Of a DNA stretch of 64,000 nt, positions 1-11,321 are shown piece by piece; positions within the stretch are counted from its first letter, which is position 1, and every line of letters begins with the position of its first letter. The notes below the pieces were generated by a model. It was given only the letters and a program-made list of their open reading frames with translations. It was not told where the DNA came from and did not search any database. A program made the position numbers and the translations under genes. Source of the stretch: Streptomyces morookaense (GTDB lineage: Bacteria > Actinomycetota > Actinomycetes > Streptomycetales > Streptomycetaceae); the NCBI RefSeq assembly GCF_013030945.1, contig NZ_JABBXF010000039.1:60763-124762 (forward strand), given 5' to 3'.

Positions 1-606
1 GTCTTCGACGGCGCCCGCGAGGACGAGATCGCCGGTCTCTTCGAGTCCACGATCCCCAACCGCGACGGCGAGCGCCTGGTGCTCCCGTCCGGCAAGGCCC
101 GGATGTTCGACGGCCGCTCCGGCGAGCCGTTCCCGGACCCGATCTCGGTCGGGTACATGTACATCCTCAAGCTGCACCACCTGGTCGACGACAAGCTCCA
201 CGCGCGTTCGACCGGTCCGTACTCCATGATCACCCAGCAGCCGCTGGGTGGTAAGGCTCAGTTCGGTGGCCAGCGCTTCGGTGAGATGGAGGTGTGGGCG
301 CTGGAGGCATACGGCGCCGCATACGCCCTCCAGGAGCTGCTGACCATCAAGTCCGACGACGTCACCGGCCGTGTGAAGGTCTACGAGGCGATCGTCAAGG
401 GCGAGAACATCCCCGAGCCCGGCATCCCCGAGTCCTTCAAGGTGCTCATCAAGGAGATGCAGTCTCTGTGCCTCAACGTGGAGGTGCTGTCCTCGGACGG
501 CATGTCCATCGAGATGCGCGACACCGACGAGGACGTCTTCCGCGCTGCGGAGGAGCTCGGTATCGACCTGTCCCGGCGCGAGCCGAGCAGCGTCGAAGAG
601 GTCTGA
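1..606 (+). CDS. rpoB: RNA polymerase beta subunit, C-terminal part (5' end outside window)
   Basis: This is the last 201 codons of RpoB, open from the first base of the window and ending in TGA. The translated segment contains the conserved C-terminal region: GYMYILKLHHLVDDK, then the HARSTGPYSMITQQPLGGKAQ stretch and FGEMEVWALEAYGAA. These belong to the clamp and switch region, where the beta subunit meets beta prime near the active centre. rpoC follows after 159 bases on the same strand, the usual rpoBC arrangement. The acidic end (EPSSVEEV) is of the actinobacterial type. The rifampicin-resistance region lies upstream and cannot be seen here. Confidence 0.98.
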   Translation, partial: VFDGAREDEIAGLFESTIPNRDGERLVLPSGKARMFDGRSGEPFPDPISVGYMYILKLHHLVDDKLHARSTGPYSMITQQPLGGKAQFGGQRFGEMEVWALEAYGAAYALQELLTIKSDDVTGRVKVYEAIVKGENIPEPGIPESFKVLIKEMQSLCLNVEVLSSDGMSIEMRDTDEDVFRAAEELGIDLSRREPSSVEEV

Positions 607-613
607 CGGGTCT

Positions 614-645
614 GGTGGGGGGCTTCCCCCGGGAAGCCCCCCACC
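614..645. repeat. Perfect inverted repeat in the rpoB-rpoC spacer
   Basis: Left arm GGTGGGGGGCTTCCC (614-628) and right arm GGGAAGCCCCCCACC (631-645) form a 15-bp perfect stem around two C bases. It starts eight bases after the rpoB stop. No T-run follows and rpoC lies just downstream, so attenuation, RNA processing or mRNA stabilisation is more likely than full termination. Confidence 0.7.
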
Positions 646-682
646 TCCCCCATTGCCTGAACGGCATGGGAGGGACCCCCAT
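645..682. repeat. Short palindromic filler repeat, CTCCC...GGGACCCCCA type
   Basis: The segment begins CTCCCCCATTGCC, turns through TGAAC and returns as GGCATGGGAGGGACCCCCAT. It shares its framework (CTCCC, hairpin, GGG, ACCCCCA) with segments at 51703-51731 and 60143-60171. It fills most of the remaining rpoB-rpoC spacer. I infer that it is a dispersed miniature repeat. Its function is unknown. Confidence 0.5.
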
Positions 683-765
683 CCGGACCCCCAGACCACT
701 GATGTAGAGCCCATATCCCGCCACGGCGGGAGGGCACGAACCCTGAAAGAGGGATTGACGACAAA

Positions 766-4665
<3,900 letters not shown>

Positions 4666-4681
4666 GTTGATCGATCCGCGC

Positions 4682-4718
4682 GCAGGGCGGTCACCCCGAT
4701 ACGGGGTGGCCGCCCTGC
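4682..4718 (+). terminator. Terminator hairpin of the rpoBC operon
   Basis: GCAGGGCGGTCACCCC (4682-4697) pairs with GGGGTGGCCGCCCTGC (4703-4718) around a 5-base loop with a single G-T mismatch. It lies 16 bases after the rpoC stop. It also lies just past the convergent minus-strand gene ending at 4725, so it can serve both transcripts. Confidence 0.85.
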
Positions 4719-4724
4719 GGCGTT

Positions 4725-4979
4725 TCACCGTGCGGTGAGCTGGAACACGGAGACGGCGACCCCCGCGACCGCCGTCACCGCACCGATGCCGGCGAGCGGC
4801 CAGCGGTTCCGCTCCAGCGCGTCCAACCGGGCCTCGTGATCGGCCAGTTGCTTGTCGGTCTGGTCGCTGCGCTGCACGAGCAGTGCGAGCGACCCGTCGA
4901 CGCGGGCGAACCCGGCCTCCATGGTGCCGCGCAGCCGCTCGAGTTCGAGGGCGACGGGTGAGGTGGGGTCGTTCGTCAT
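4725..4979 (-). CDS. Small membrane protein with coiled coil, second holin-like protein of the tail locus
   Basis: The 84-aa product has an N-terminal helical, charged stretch (LERLRGTMEAGFARVDG through LADHEARLDALERNR), likely a coiled coil. One hydrophobic segment follows near the C-terminus (WPLAGIGAVTAVAGVAVSVF, about 60-79). This one-membrane-segment layout is seen in small holins and spanin-like accessories of actinophages. Its start overlaps the stop of the preceding gene by four bases (ATGA), so translation is coupled. It is the last gene of the tail operon and runs convergently into the rpoC terminator. The holin role is inferred from topology and from position after the endolysin and the first holin candidate. 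Confidence 0.6.
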   Translation of the reverse strand: MTNDPTSPVALELERLRGTMEAGFARVDGSLALLVQRSDQTDKQLADHEARLDALERNRWPLAGIGAVTAVAGVAVSVFQLTAR

Positions 4980-5218
4980 CCGCGACCCCGGCCGTCGGGG
5001 TGTCCTGGCTGCTCGGTGCGCAGCCAGCCGGGCAGCAGGGCCTGGACGGCGGGCAGCGCCATGACGCGGGCGAGCCCGCCGGTCACGGCCAGGGCACCGG
5101 CGACCCAGGGCAGGGAGGCGGGGATGCCGGAGGCGTCGACGATCGCGGGGAGTGCGACGGTGAGCCCGACGGCGGTCTGGAGGAGGGTGCGGAGGGTCCG
5201 CTTGGCGGCGTCGGTCAT
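4976..5218 (-). CDS. Putative phage holin, two membrane segments
   Basis: The 80-aa protein has a short basic N-terminus (MTDAAKRTLRTLLQ), two hydrophobic stretches (about 14-30 and 36-58) separated by a proline/glycine turn, and a charged hydrophilic tail. This matches the size and topology of holins in Streptomyces phages and tail-like elements. It lies 19 bases after the amidase gene and overlaps the next small membrane-protein gene. Holins open the membrane so that an endolysin can reach the wall. In a tail-particle locus this would release particles by lysis of the producing cell. The family assignment is from topology and context, not from a signature motif. Confidence 0.65.
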   Translation of the reverse strand: MTDAAKRTLRTLLQTAVGLTVALPAIVDASGIPASLPWVAGALAVTGGLARVMALPAVQALLPGWLRTEQPGHPDGRGRG

Positions 5219-5237
5219 GGCCTTGTGCCTTTCCGGG

Positions 5238-6266
5238 TCAGGAGGAGTGCGGGACCTTCAGCGCGTCCCAGGTGACGCGCCCCGGCCAGCCGTCGGCGTC
5301 GGAGCCGCTGAAGCCCTGCTTGCGCTGCCAGGCGCCGTACGACTGCCGGTCGGCGTCGGTCCACTGCGGGCCGGGCCCCTGGGAGTAGGCGGAGCAGCCC
5401 TCTTCGACGAGACGGCGCCCCATGGCCGTGACGACGGGGGAGTTGGGGGCCGTGCGGAAGAAGTCGGCGCCGGGGAAGGGCTCGTAGCCGTTGCCGGCGG
5501 CGGGGACGGCCAGTTCCTGGCCGGGGTGGAGGGTGTCGGGGTCGGGGAGCTCGTTGAGGGAGACGAGCCGGTCGACGGTGGTGGCGTGGGACTCGGCGAT
5601 GGTGGTGAGGGTGTCGCCGAGCTGCACGGTGTAACTCGCGGTGGCGGGGCGGGGGTTGACGCCTCCGGCGGGCTCGCCGCCGAGGCGGGCTGCGACGCGG
5701 TCGCGCATGTCGTCCATGGCGAAGCCGACGGGGTCGACCTTGGTGTTCGTCCACTCCTTGTGGCCGATGACGGACCCGGCCTCCCAGCCGTGCGCGCGGC
5801 AGAGCGCGGCCGAGACGCGCTCGATGGCGTCGAGCTGGGCGGCGGGCCACGGGTCGTCGCCGTCGCCGAGGTTGATGCACTCGAAGCCGTAGAAACGGGC
5901 GTTGCCGTCGGTGTCGTTGGCGGTGGGGCGGGGGAGCGCGGACTCGCCGACGACGGCCGAGAGGACGTCGCCGTCGCCCGTACCGGCGTGGTTGGCGCGG
6001 CCGTTGCCGACGAGGTGGACGACGCCGTCCTTGTCGATGACGCCGTGGCAGAGCGGGCCGGGGAGCTCGTCGTAGCCGTCGTAGCAGAGCTCGACGGAGG
6101 AGGCGGTGCCGGAGGTGACGGTGTGGTGGACGATCACGCCGTTGACGGGGCCCCAGGCGCCCTTGTGGTTGCGGTTGTGGTCGCGCCAGTCGTCGACTTC
6201 GACAACGGTGACGCCTTCGGCGCGGAGCGCGGTGACGAACTGGTCGGCGGTGAGGGGAGTTGCCAT
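5238..6266 (-). CDS. Endolysin: N-acetylmuramoyl-L-alanine amidase with LysM and wall-binding domains
   Basis: The 342-aa protein has three parts. Residues about 35-195 are an Amidase_2/PGRP-type domain with the expected zinc ligands (H47/H48 in IVHHTV, H169 in GHKEW, D178 in KVDP). Residues about 211-256 are a LysM repeat (YTVQLGDTLTTIAESH to LHPGQEL). The last 80 residues (FPGADFFRTAPNSPVVTAMGRRL to WPGRVTWDALKVP) are the peptidoglycan-binding module common in Streptomyces phage endolysins. The ATG at 6266 follows GGAG by seven bases. There is no signal peptide, so export would depend on the adjacent holin candidates. The enzyme cuts the bond between glycan and stem peptide. It lies after the fibre genes, where siphophages keep their lysis cassette. 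Confidence 0.93.
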   Translation of the reverse strand: MATPLTADQFVTALRAEGVTVVEVDDWRDHNRNHKGAWGPVNGVIVHHTVTSGTASSVELCYDGYDELPGPLCHGVIDKDGVVHLVGNGRANHAGTGDGDVLSAVVGESALPRPTANDTDGNARFYGFECINLGDGDDPWPAAQLDAIERVSAALCRAHGWEAGSVIGHKEWTNTKVDPVGFAMDDMRDRVAARLGGEPAGGVNPRPATASYTVQLGDTLTTIAESHATTVDRLVSLNELPDPDTLHPGQELAVPAAGNGYEPFPGADFFRTAPNSPVVTAMGRRLVEEGCSAYSQGPGPQWTDADRQSYGAWQRKQGFSGSDADGWPGRVTWDALKVPHSS

Positions 6267-6295
6267 GGGTTCACTCCAGGGGGTGCGCATACGGA

Positions 6296-6326
6296 CGCCC
6301 CGCACCGCGGGGAGCGGTGCGGGGCG
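6296..6326. terminator. Hairpin between fibre genes and lysis cassette
   Basis: CGCCCCGCACCGC (6296-6308) and GCGGTGCGGGGCG (6314-6326) form a perfect 13-bp stem with a 5-base loop. It sits between the small gene ending at 6344 and the endolysin start. It could reduce read-through into the lysis genes. There is no T-run in either direction, so termination is not certain. Confidence 0.6.
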
Positions 6327-6343
6327 GAGGGGCGATGTGGGGG

Positions 6344-6652
6344 TCAGGCGGGGAGGGCGTAGGAGACGGAGATAGTGAGCTGTGCCTTGTACTCGGACGT
6401 CTCGCTGTACTCCCAGTTGCGAGGAATGCGCAGGCACCAGCCTCTGCCGTCCATGGTCGGACCGCTCGAGAGGTCGTACTTCGCTTCCTTCCCGTCAAGA
6501 ATCAGCGAGTGCCAGCCGCCGAGCAGCATTGCGCCGTCCGGAACCTGGAGCGTGAATTGCTGCTCCTCGAACTCGTGCTGGAAGGTGAACGACTTGGTCG
6601 TCTGCTCGATGGACTTGATGGCGCCCACGGCGCTGAGGGAACGGGTGGTCAT
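6344..6652 (-). CDS. Small unknown protein downstream of the collagen-like tail fibre
   Basis: I do not recognise this 102-aa protein. It starts MTTRSLSAVGAIKSIEQ, has no membrane segment or signal peptide, and alternates polar and hydrophobic residues as a beta-sandwich would (FTFQHEFEEQQFTLQVPDG, GWCLRIPRNW, AQLTISVSYALPA). It follows the fibre gene by 21 bases and precedes the lysis cassette. In phages that position is often taken by fibre chaperones, fibre tips or lectin-like adhesins. An immunity or release factor is equally possible. Only its place in the operon is secure. Confidence 0.6.
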   Translation of the reverse strand: MTTRSLSAVGAIKSIEQTTKSFTFQHEFEEQQFTLQVPDGAMLLGGWHSLILDGKEAKYDLSSGPTMDGRGWCLRIPRNWEYSETSEYKAQLTISVSYALPA

Positions 6653-6673
6653 GAGAGGTGAGGTCCTTTCTTG

Positions 6674-8287
6674 TCAGGCCAGCGCGAACCAGTACCGGGT
6701 GCCCAGGGCCATGGTTCCGTTGGCCCAGTCGACGTCGGTGGGCAGCGCGGTGTTGGCCTTCGTGGGCGACATGACCGTGCGCGGCACTGCGCCGGGGCGG
6801 CCGAAGCGGCCCGGGACGTCGTAGCCGCCGTTGCCGGTCATGATCCGGGGCGCGTTGGCAGAGTTGGTGTAGTTGAGCAGCAGCGCGATGACGTAGATGC
6901 CGGGCTGGAGCACCGCAGGTGCACTCAGCGGCAGGAACGAGGTCGAGCCGCCGATGTCGTGAGCCTCCGGGTAGACCATGCTCAGGTCGGCGGTCTGGGC
7001 GATCCGCTTGCCCGTGGCGTCGTATATGCCCGCGAAGGAGCCCGCGCCGATGCCACCGGATGCGCCGGAGTAGCCGAGCGTGTGGGTGCAGATCTCCTTG
7101 ACGGTGACCTGCGACCGTACGATCACGGCGTTGTAGTAGATGCGTCCGCTCGCCGGAATGTCGCCGGGTGAGGCGGAGTTGATGGGGCTCTTGCCGTCAC
7201 CGAGACCCGGATCGAAGGTCCAGGCGACGAATCCGAGGTCGGCGGGTGCCCAGTCGTTGGTGCGTGCCACCCCGTCCACGTAGGACTTACGGGCCAGATG
7301 CTCGGGCGCCGTCGGGTCGGCCTTCGCGGAAGGCACGGCGCTGAACGTCTTGGCGCCGTCCACGGTCTGTGCTCCGGCGAGCAGGACGGCACGCCCGGTG
7401 GGCTCCGCGCCCACGTCGGCGGCGGTGAGCTGCACGTCGCCGCTGCGGGTGTTGACCGAGCGCACGCCTGCGGCGCGCTCGTCCAGGGTGACGGTGGTGC
7501 CGTCGGGCTTGCGGTAGGCCAGCGTGCCGCCGTTGGCGTAGAGCACGATGCCGTCCGTGGGCTTGCCGTTCGGTACCGCGGTGGCGTTCTTGATGCCGAG
7601 GACGGCCTGGCCGCCCGCGGTGTCGGTGACGGCGGCGCCGATCTGGACGTTGCCGGTGAACTGGGCGTCGGCGGTGGCCGTGAGCCGGCCGGCCGGGTCG
7701 ATGCGGACGCGGGTGGCGCCCGTCGCGTCCTGCACGTCGGCGCCGCGCGCGGTGAACGTACCGGTCACCGCCAGCGGACCGGCGACCGTGCCGCCGTCGG
7801 CCGGGAGGGCGCCCACGTCCTTGGCGTCGAGGCGGATGTCGGTCTCCGTGCGGCCGTTGACGGAGTGCACCGCACCCGCCGGGCCGGCCGGTCCGGGCGG
7901 CCCGGGCGGGCCCGGGAGGCCGGCCACGGCGACGTAGTCGGGCGTGCCGGGGTCGGTGGGCGCGATGTCCGCGAGATCGGCCTTCGGCTGCGCGGCCGGC
8001 AGCAGGATCTTGTACGGGGCCCGACCCCGCACCCCGGACAGCTTCTCGGTGACGGTGTACGCCCAGTTCTGCGGGTTCATGCCGGGCGTGTCCGTGGCGG
8101 GCAGCGTGACGGAGATCCGCCCGTCGGCGTCGAGCACGCCGGTGACGGGGCCGCCGAGCATGACGTCGCTCGCGCTGTGGGTCAGCAGCGGGGGCGGCTC
8201 GAAGACGACGCTGCCGGTGAGGGAGTTGCCGTCAGGGGAGAGGTACCGGGCGGTCACGGTGACGGTGGGAATGGCACTGGGGAGCAC
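6674..8287 (-). CDS. Tail fibre with collagen-like repeat, putative receptor-binding protein
   Basis: The 537-aa protein begins with a beta-rich attachment region (about 1-118), followed by a short collagen-like Gly-x-y run (123-138, GPPGPPGPAGPAG) that would trimerise it. Next come phage-fibre segments of the VNGRTETDIRLDAKDVGALPADGG and VNTRSGDVQLTAADVGAEPTG type. The globular C-terminal head (about 340-537) has YSGASGGIGAGSFAGIYDATG and a long beta-rich end. The GTG start at 8287 has AGGAAG upstream. Tandem vNGxxGdVxLtaaDVgA motifs are typical of tail fibres. It is the most likely host-range determinant of the particle. Confidence 0.85.
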   Translation of the reverse strand: MLPSAIPTVTVTARYLSPDGNSLTGSVVFEPPPLLTHSASDVMLGGPVTGVLDADGRISVTLPATDTPGMNPQNWAYTVTEKLSGVRGRAPYKILLPAAQPKADLADIAPTDPGTPDYVAVAGLPGPPGPPGPAGPAGAVHSVNGRTETDIRLDAKDVGALPADGGTVAGPLAVTGTFTARGADVQDATGATRVRIDPAGRLTATADAQFTGNVQIGAAVTDTAGGQAVLGIKNATAVPNGKPTDGIVLYANGGTLAYRKPDGTTVTLDERAAGVRSVNTRSGDVQLTAADVGAEPTGRAVLLAGAQTVDGAKTFSAVPSAKADPTAPEHLARKSYVDGVARTNDWAPADLGFVAWTFDPGLGDGKSPINSASPGDIPASGRIYYNAVIVRSQVTVKEICTHTLGYSGASGGIGAGSFAGIYDATGKRIAQTADLSMVYPEAHDIGGSTSFLPLSAPAVLQPGIYVIALLLNYTNSANAPRIMTGNGGYDVPGRFGRPGAVPRTVMSPTKANTALPTDVDWANGTMALGTRYWFALA

Positions 8288-8339
8288 GGTGGTGTCTTCC
8301 TGTTGTGCGGATGAAAGGGGGAGAGGGAGCGGGAGCGGG

Positions 8340-9053
8340 TCAGGACTGAACGCCGTACAGGGCGCGGGGAATGCACCAGACGGTGCTGTTGCCGTTGGCG
8401 GCGCGCGCCTGGACCTCGAAGTTGACGGTGGCGTCGTATGCAGCGCTCACGGATTCGTAGAACCACAGGCTGCCCTTCCCGGTGGGCCCGACCTGTTTGC
8501 CGTCGACGAGCAGCCGGATCTCGCCGCCGTCGTTCGCGTACGCGTAGTCGATCTTGCAGTAGATCCGGGGGTGTTGGATGACCGCGTGGCTGCTGTACAG
8601 CGTCTTCCAGCTCGTCGACTGGGTGGACTCCCACTTGGTGGCGTCGTCCGGTACGGGCAGCGGGTAGGGCAGGAACGGTTTGGCCAGCCCGAAGTTGCGG
8701 GCGTCCTCCGCGAAGATGATGTTGCCCTTGCGGTCCCACATGCGGATGGGCTGGACGGGCAGGTCCTCGGGATCGCCCGTCCACACGCTGAAGGCCAGCG
8801 AGCCGTCGTCGCGCCGGAGGACGACGCCCTGCTGGTACTGGCCGCCCGGCCGGTCGGGGGAGACCCGGCCGACGTAGGCGAGTTCCTTGCCCTCGGGGGT
8901 GCGCACCGTCAGCGAACCGCCGTCGCCGATGACGACCTTGCCGCCCTGGATCTCGTCCATCTTGGGCCGCGTGTTGGCGCTGCCCATGAGCGCGCGTACC
9001 TGCCGTTCCAGGTCGCGGATGCGGTCCAGCAGGTCCATGGGGATGGCGGCCAT
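8340..9053 (-). CDS. Tail-tip/fibre protein with N-terminal coiled coil
   Basis: The 237-aa product starts with a helical region (MDLLDRIRDLERQVRALMGS), as in trimeric baseplate proteins. A beta-rich segment follows (GGKVVIGDGGSLTVRTPEG, then AFSVWTGDPEDLPVQPIRMWDRKGNIIFAED). The C-terminal domain has WESTQSTSWKTLYSS and GEIRLLVDGKQVG and may bind carbohydrate or form a jelly roll. Its ATG overlaps the stop of the hub-like gene by one base (TGATG), so the two are made together. I call it a minor tail or fibre protein from fold pattern and position. The ligand is unknown. Confidence 0.75.
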   Translation of the reverse strand: MAAIPMDLLDRIRDLERQVRALMGSANTRPKMDEIQGGKVVIGDGGSLTVRTPEGKELAYVGRVSPDRPGGQYQQGVVLRRDDGSLAFSVWTGDPEDLPVQPIRMWDRKGNIIFAEDARNFGLAKPFLPYPLPVPDDATKWESTQSTSWKTLYSSHAVIQHPRIYCKIDYAYANDGGEIRLLVDGKQVGPTGKGSLWFYESVSAAYDATVNFEVQARAANGNSTVWCIPRALYGVQS

Positions 9054-10162
9054 CAGATTCCTTCCAGGTAGAGCTTGGCGGTCTCGGCCTTTGCACGTTC
9101 CGGAGGCGACACGGTCATGCCCACCACCCGGAAGCGGGCGCTGAGCCCCTCCGGATGCCACAGGTCGGTGATGCGCAGCCGGACCGTGGCGCCGAGGAGG
9201 GCCGGGGGCATCCGCCCGTCGAGCCGGATGACGGCCTCGGGGATGATCTGGGGGCGGCGGGAACGGCCGAGTTCGGCGTCGGCGAGGCTGTTGAGGGTGG
9301 CCCGGTCGCTGACGGAGCTGTGGTCGGAGGTCCCTTCGAGCCGGGGCCATCCGGCGTCCAGTTCCGCGATCGCCGTCTTCCGCTCGGACATCGTCGGGAC
9401 GGAGTCCGCGGCCTGGTTGCGGTTGGCCGAATCCCCGCGTGCGACCCAGATGTTGGCCTGCAGAGTCGCGTCGCTGGGCAGGGAGTAGGACAGCAGCGGC
9501 CCGGGGCGGTCGAGCACGATGTCCTGTGCGCCGACGCGGATCTGCGGGTGGCCGAGCTGGAGCCGCTTCACGCGCCGGGCGGTGACCGGGTCGCGGTAGC
9601 AGTGGATCCGCCACTCGAAGCCGTCCTGCAGGGCGGCGAGGCCGTCCAGGATCTCGCGGACCCGGGCGACGTCCGTGTAGGCGTATTTCTGGCTGCGGGT
9701 GACGCCCGAGACGTCCGGCCCGTACTCGATGCCGATGTCGCCGCCGGGCTGTGCCTGGATGTGGTCGACGACGTTGCGGACGAGGTCGAACTGGTCGACG
9801 TTCGTGCCCTCCAGGCTGCTGGAGAGGATCCGGTGGTCCAGGTACGAGTCGAAGGTGCCGGCCTGGATCTCGGCCGTCATCCGGCCCTGCTCGTCACCGG
9901 TCGGCGTGCACGTCCACAGGATGCCGCCCCACCAGATCTCGCCGCCGCGCTCCAGCCAGACCGCGGTGCGGCCGGGCTGGAGCGCGGTACGGGCCCGCTG
10001 GGCGAGCGCCTGGTCGGGGAGGGGGACCGTGGCGCGCAGCGAACCGGCCTTGCCGATGTAGTCGTCGAACTCGACGCCCGTCAGCGGCAGGCTGTCGACG
10101 ACCTGGTCGGTGCGCAGGTCGCAGAACAGGGCGCGGTAGGCGGGCCGGCCGGGCGTGATCAC
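9053..10162 (-). CDS. Tail hub / tail-associated protein, Gp37-like family of actinophages
   Basis: The 369-aa protein has the look of siphophage hub (Tal-like) proteins from actinophages. It opens with RALFCDLRTDQVVDSLPL and GVEFDDYIGKAGSLRATVPLPD, then WLERGGEIWWGGILWTCTPTGDE and TFDSYLDHRILSS. A long middle region ends in ALLGATVRLRITDLWHPEG and RFRVVGMTVSPPE. Hub proteins of this kind form the ring at the tube end and anchor fibres. The GTG start overlaps the previous stop (GTGA). No appended lysozyme or peptidase domain is visible. Wall-degrading activity is instead encoded by separate genes at the front of the operon. Confidence 0.78.
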   Translation of the reverse strand: MITPGRPAYRALFCDLRTDQVVDSLPLTGVEFDDYIGKAGSLRATVPLPDQALAQRARTALQPGRTAVWLERGGEIWWGGILWTCTPTGDEQGRMTAEIQAGTFDSYLDHRILSSSLEGTNVDQFDLVRNVVDHIQAQPGGDIGIEYGPDVSGVTRSQKYAYTDVARVREILDGLAALQDGFEWRIHCYRDPVTARRVKRLQLGHPQIRVGAQDIVLDRPGPLLSYSLPSDATLQANIWVARGDSANRNQAADSVPTMSERKTAIAELDAGWPRLEGTSDHSSVSDRATLNSLADAELGRSRRPQIIPEAVIRLDGRMPPALLGATVRLRITDLWHPEGLSARFRVVGMTVSPPERAKAETAKLYLEGI

Positions 10163-11265
10163 TGGGAGGCCTCGTAGCTGCCCCACACGGTGTACCAGTG
10201 GCCGTCGGCGGCGGTCTCCGGGAAGTTGCCGTCGGCCCAGTCGGGGGCGGTCTCGCCGTTCGGCTTGTTCGTCGTCCAGCCGCACGCGGCGCCGTTCGCG
10301 TGGCGGGTGGTGTCGAGGAAACACGTTCCGGCGTAGTAGCCCTTGTTGAGGCGCGAACGGAGGTGGCCGTTGATGGCGGGTCCGGTCGGGCGGACCGGCA
10401 GGGAGAGCCACCAGTTGCCGTTCGTGTCGACCCACTTCGTACTCGAACCGATCTTCAGCGTCGCGCTGAAGTGGACGATCGCGCCGTCGTGCAGATACCG
10501 GCCGTACAGTGCGCCGTTTCCGATGGCCGGCTTCGGCCCGTTGTCCGCACCCCACTCGGGCGTGTAGTCCTGCCAGCCCGGCCGCGGCTCCGGGTACGCC
10601 TTCCACTGCGCACCGTCCCAGCGCTCCAGGCCCGTACCGGTGTCGCGGTACTGGCCGGGGTAGGCGCCGGGGAAGTTCAGACCCCAGCCGCGCGGGATGA
10701 TGCCGCCGACGGAGACGGTGGCGCGGCGGCGGTCGCGGACGGCGGTGTCCCAGTTGATGCCGCCCTTGCCGGCGGAGGCGCCGGCGGGGACGGTCACTTC
10801 GGCCAGGGCGAGCGCACCGGCGGGCGTCGAGGGCGCGGCCGGGGTGGCGGCGGGAACGCCCTGGACGATCTCGATGACGGCCTCGGTGCGGTTCGAGGTG
10901 TCCTGCTGTGCGTCGTAGACGCGCACGACGACGAGGTCGATGCGCGGGTTGTTCGCGTCGCCGTCGGTGAAGACGAGGGGGACGTAGTCGGTGACGGTCA
11001 CCGGGTAGGCGCCGGCCTGCTCGCTGCTCTGGACGACGGCGCGGCCCGGCGAGACCTTGCCGGTCATGCCCGCCTGGTCGCCGAAGACGTACAGCCCGTC
11101 CATGACGTACTTGCCGTACTGGGAACCGGGGATCACGCCGTCCCGCGAGGACAGCACGCCGGACGGGGCCATGGTGCCCAGCGGGGCGAGCCGGGTGTCG
11201 ACACGGGTCTGACCGCCGCCTGCGTCGGTGCGGTTGAGCAGCCATGCGCTGCGGACGCTGTTCAT
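10159..11265 (-). CDS. Baseplate / receptor-binding-like minor tail protein
   Basis: The 368-aa protein starts MNSVRSAWLLNRTDAGGGQTR at an ATG five bases after GGAGG. A longer form from the GTG at 11325 would overlap the previous gene but lacks that site. The first 170 residues (GVLSSRDGVIPG, GLYVFGDQAGMTGKVSPGRAVVQ, TRAVIEIVQG-like strands) look like the baseplate attachment domain of phage fibres. The remainder (WGLNFPGAYPGQYRDTGTGLERWDGAQW, then an aromatic-rich C-terminus to WYTVWGSYEASQ) resembles a beta-rich receptor-binding head. It lies between the distal-tail and hub genes, an unusual place for a fibre gene, and suggests a second adhesin besides the collagen-like fibre. Confidence 0.7.
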   Translation of the reverse strand: MNSVRSAWLLNRTDAGGGQTRVDTRLAPLGTMAPSGVLSSRDGVIPGSQYGKYVMDGLYVFGDQAGMTGKVSPGRAVVQSSEQAGAYPVTVTDYVPLVFTDGDANNPRIDLVVVRVYDAQQDTSNRTEAVIEIVQGVPAATPAAPSTPAGALALAEVTVPAGASAGKGGINWDTAVRDRRRATVSVGGIIPRGWGLNFPGAYPGQYRDTGTGLERWDGAQWKAYPEPRPGWQDYTPEWGADNGPKPAIGNGALYGRYLHDGAIVHFSATLKIGSSTKWVDTNGNWWLSLPVRPTGPAINGHLRSRLNKGYYAGTCFLDTTRHANGAACGWTTNKPNGETAPDWADGNFPETAADGHWYTVWGSYEASQ

Positions 11266-11321
11266 CTCGTCCTCCGAGAGTTGGGTGGTGAAGGGTTGGG
11301 GGGAGCGGGGCGGGGGTGCTG

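Noticed and set aside
5016..6362. Long plus-strand frame opposite the endolysin
   Set aside because: It is a high-GC shadow of the amidase gene. It has no ribosome site, has repetitive Val/Gly/Asp composition and contains no recognisable domain.
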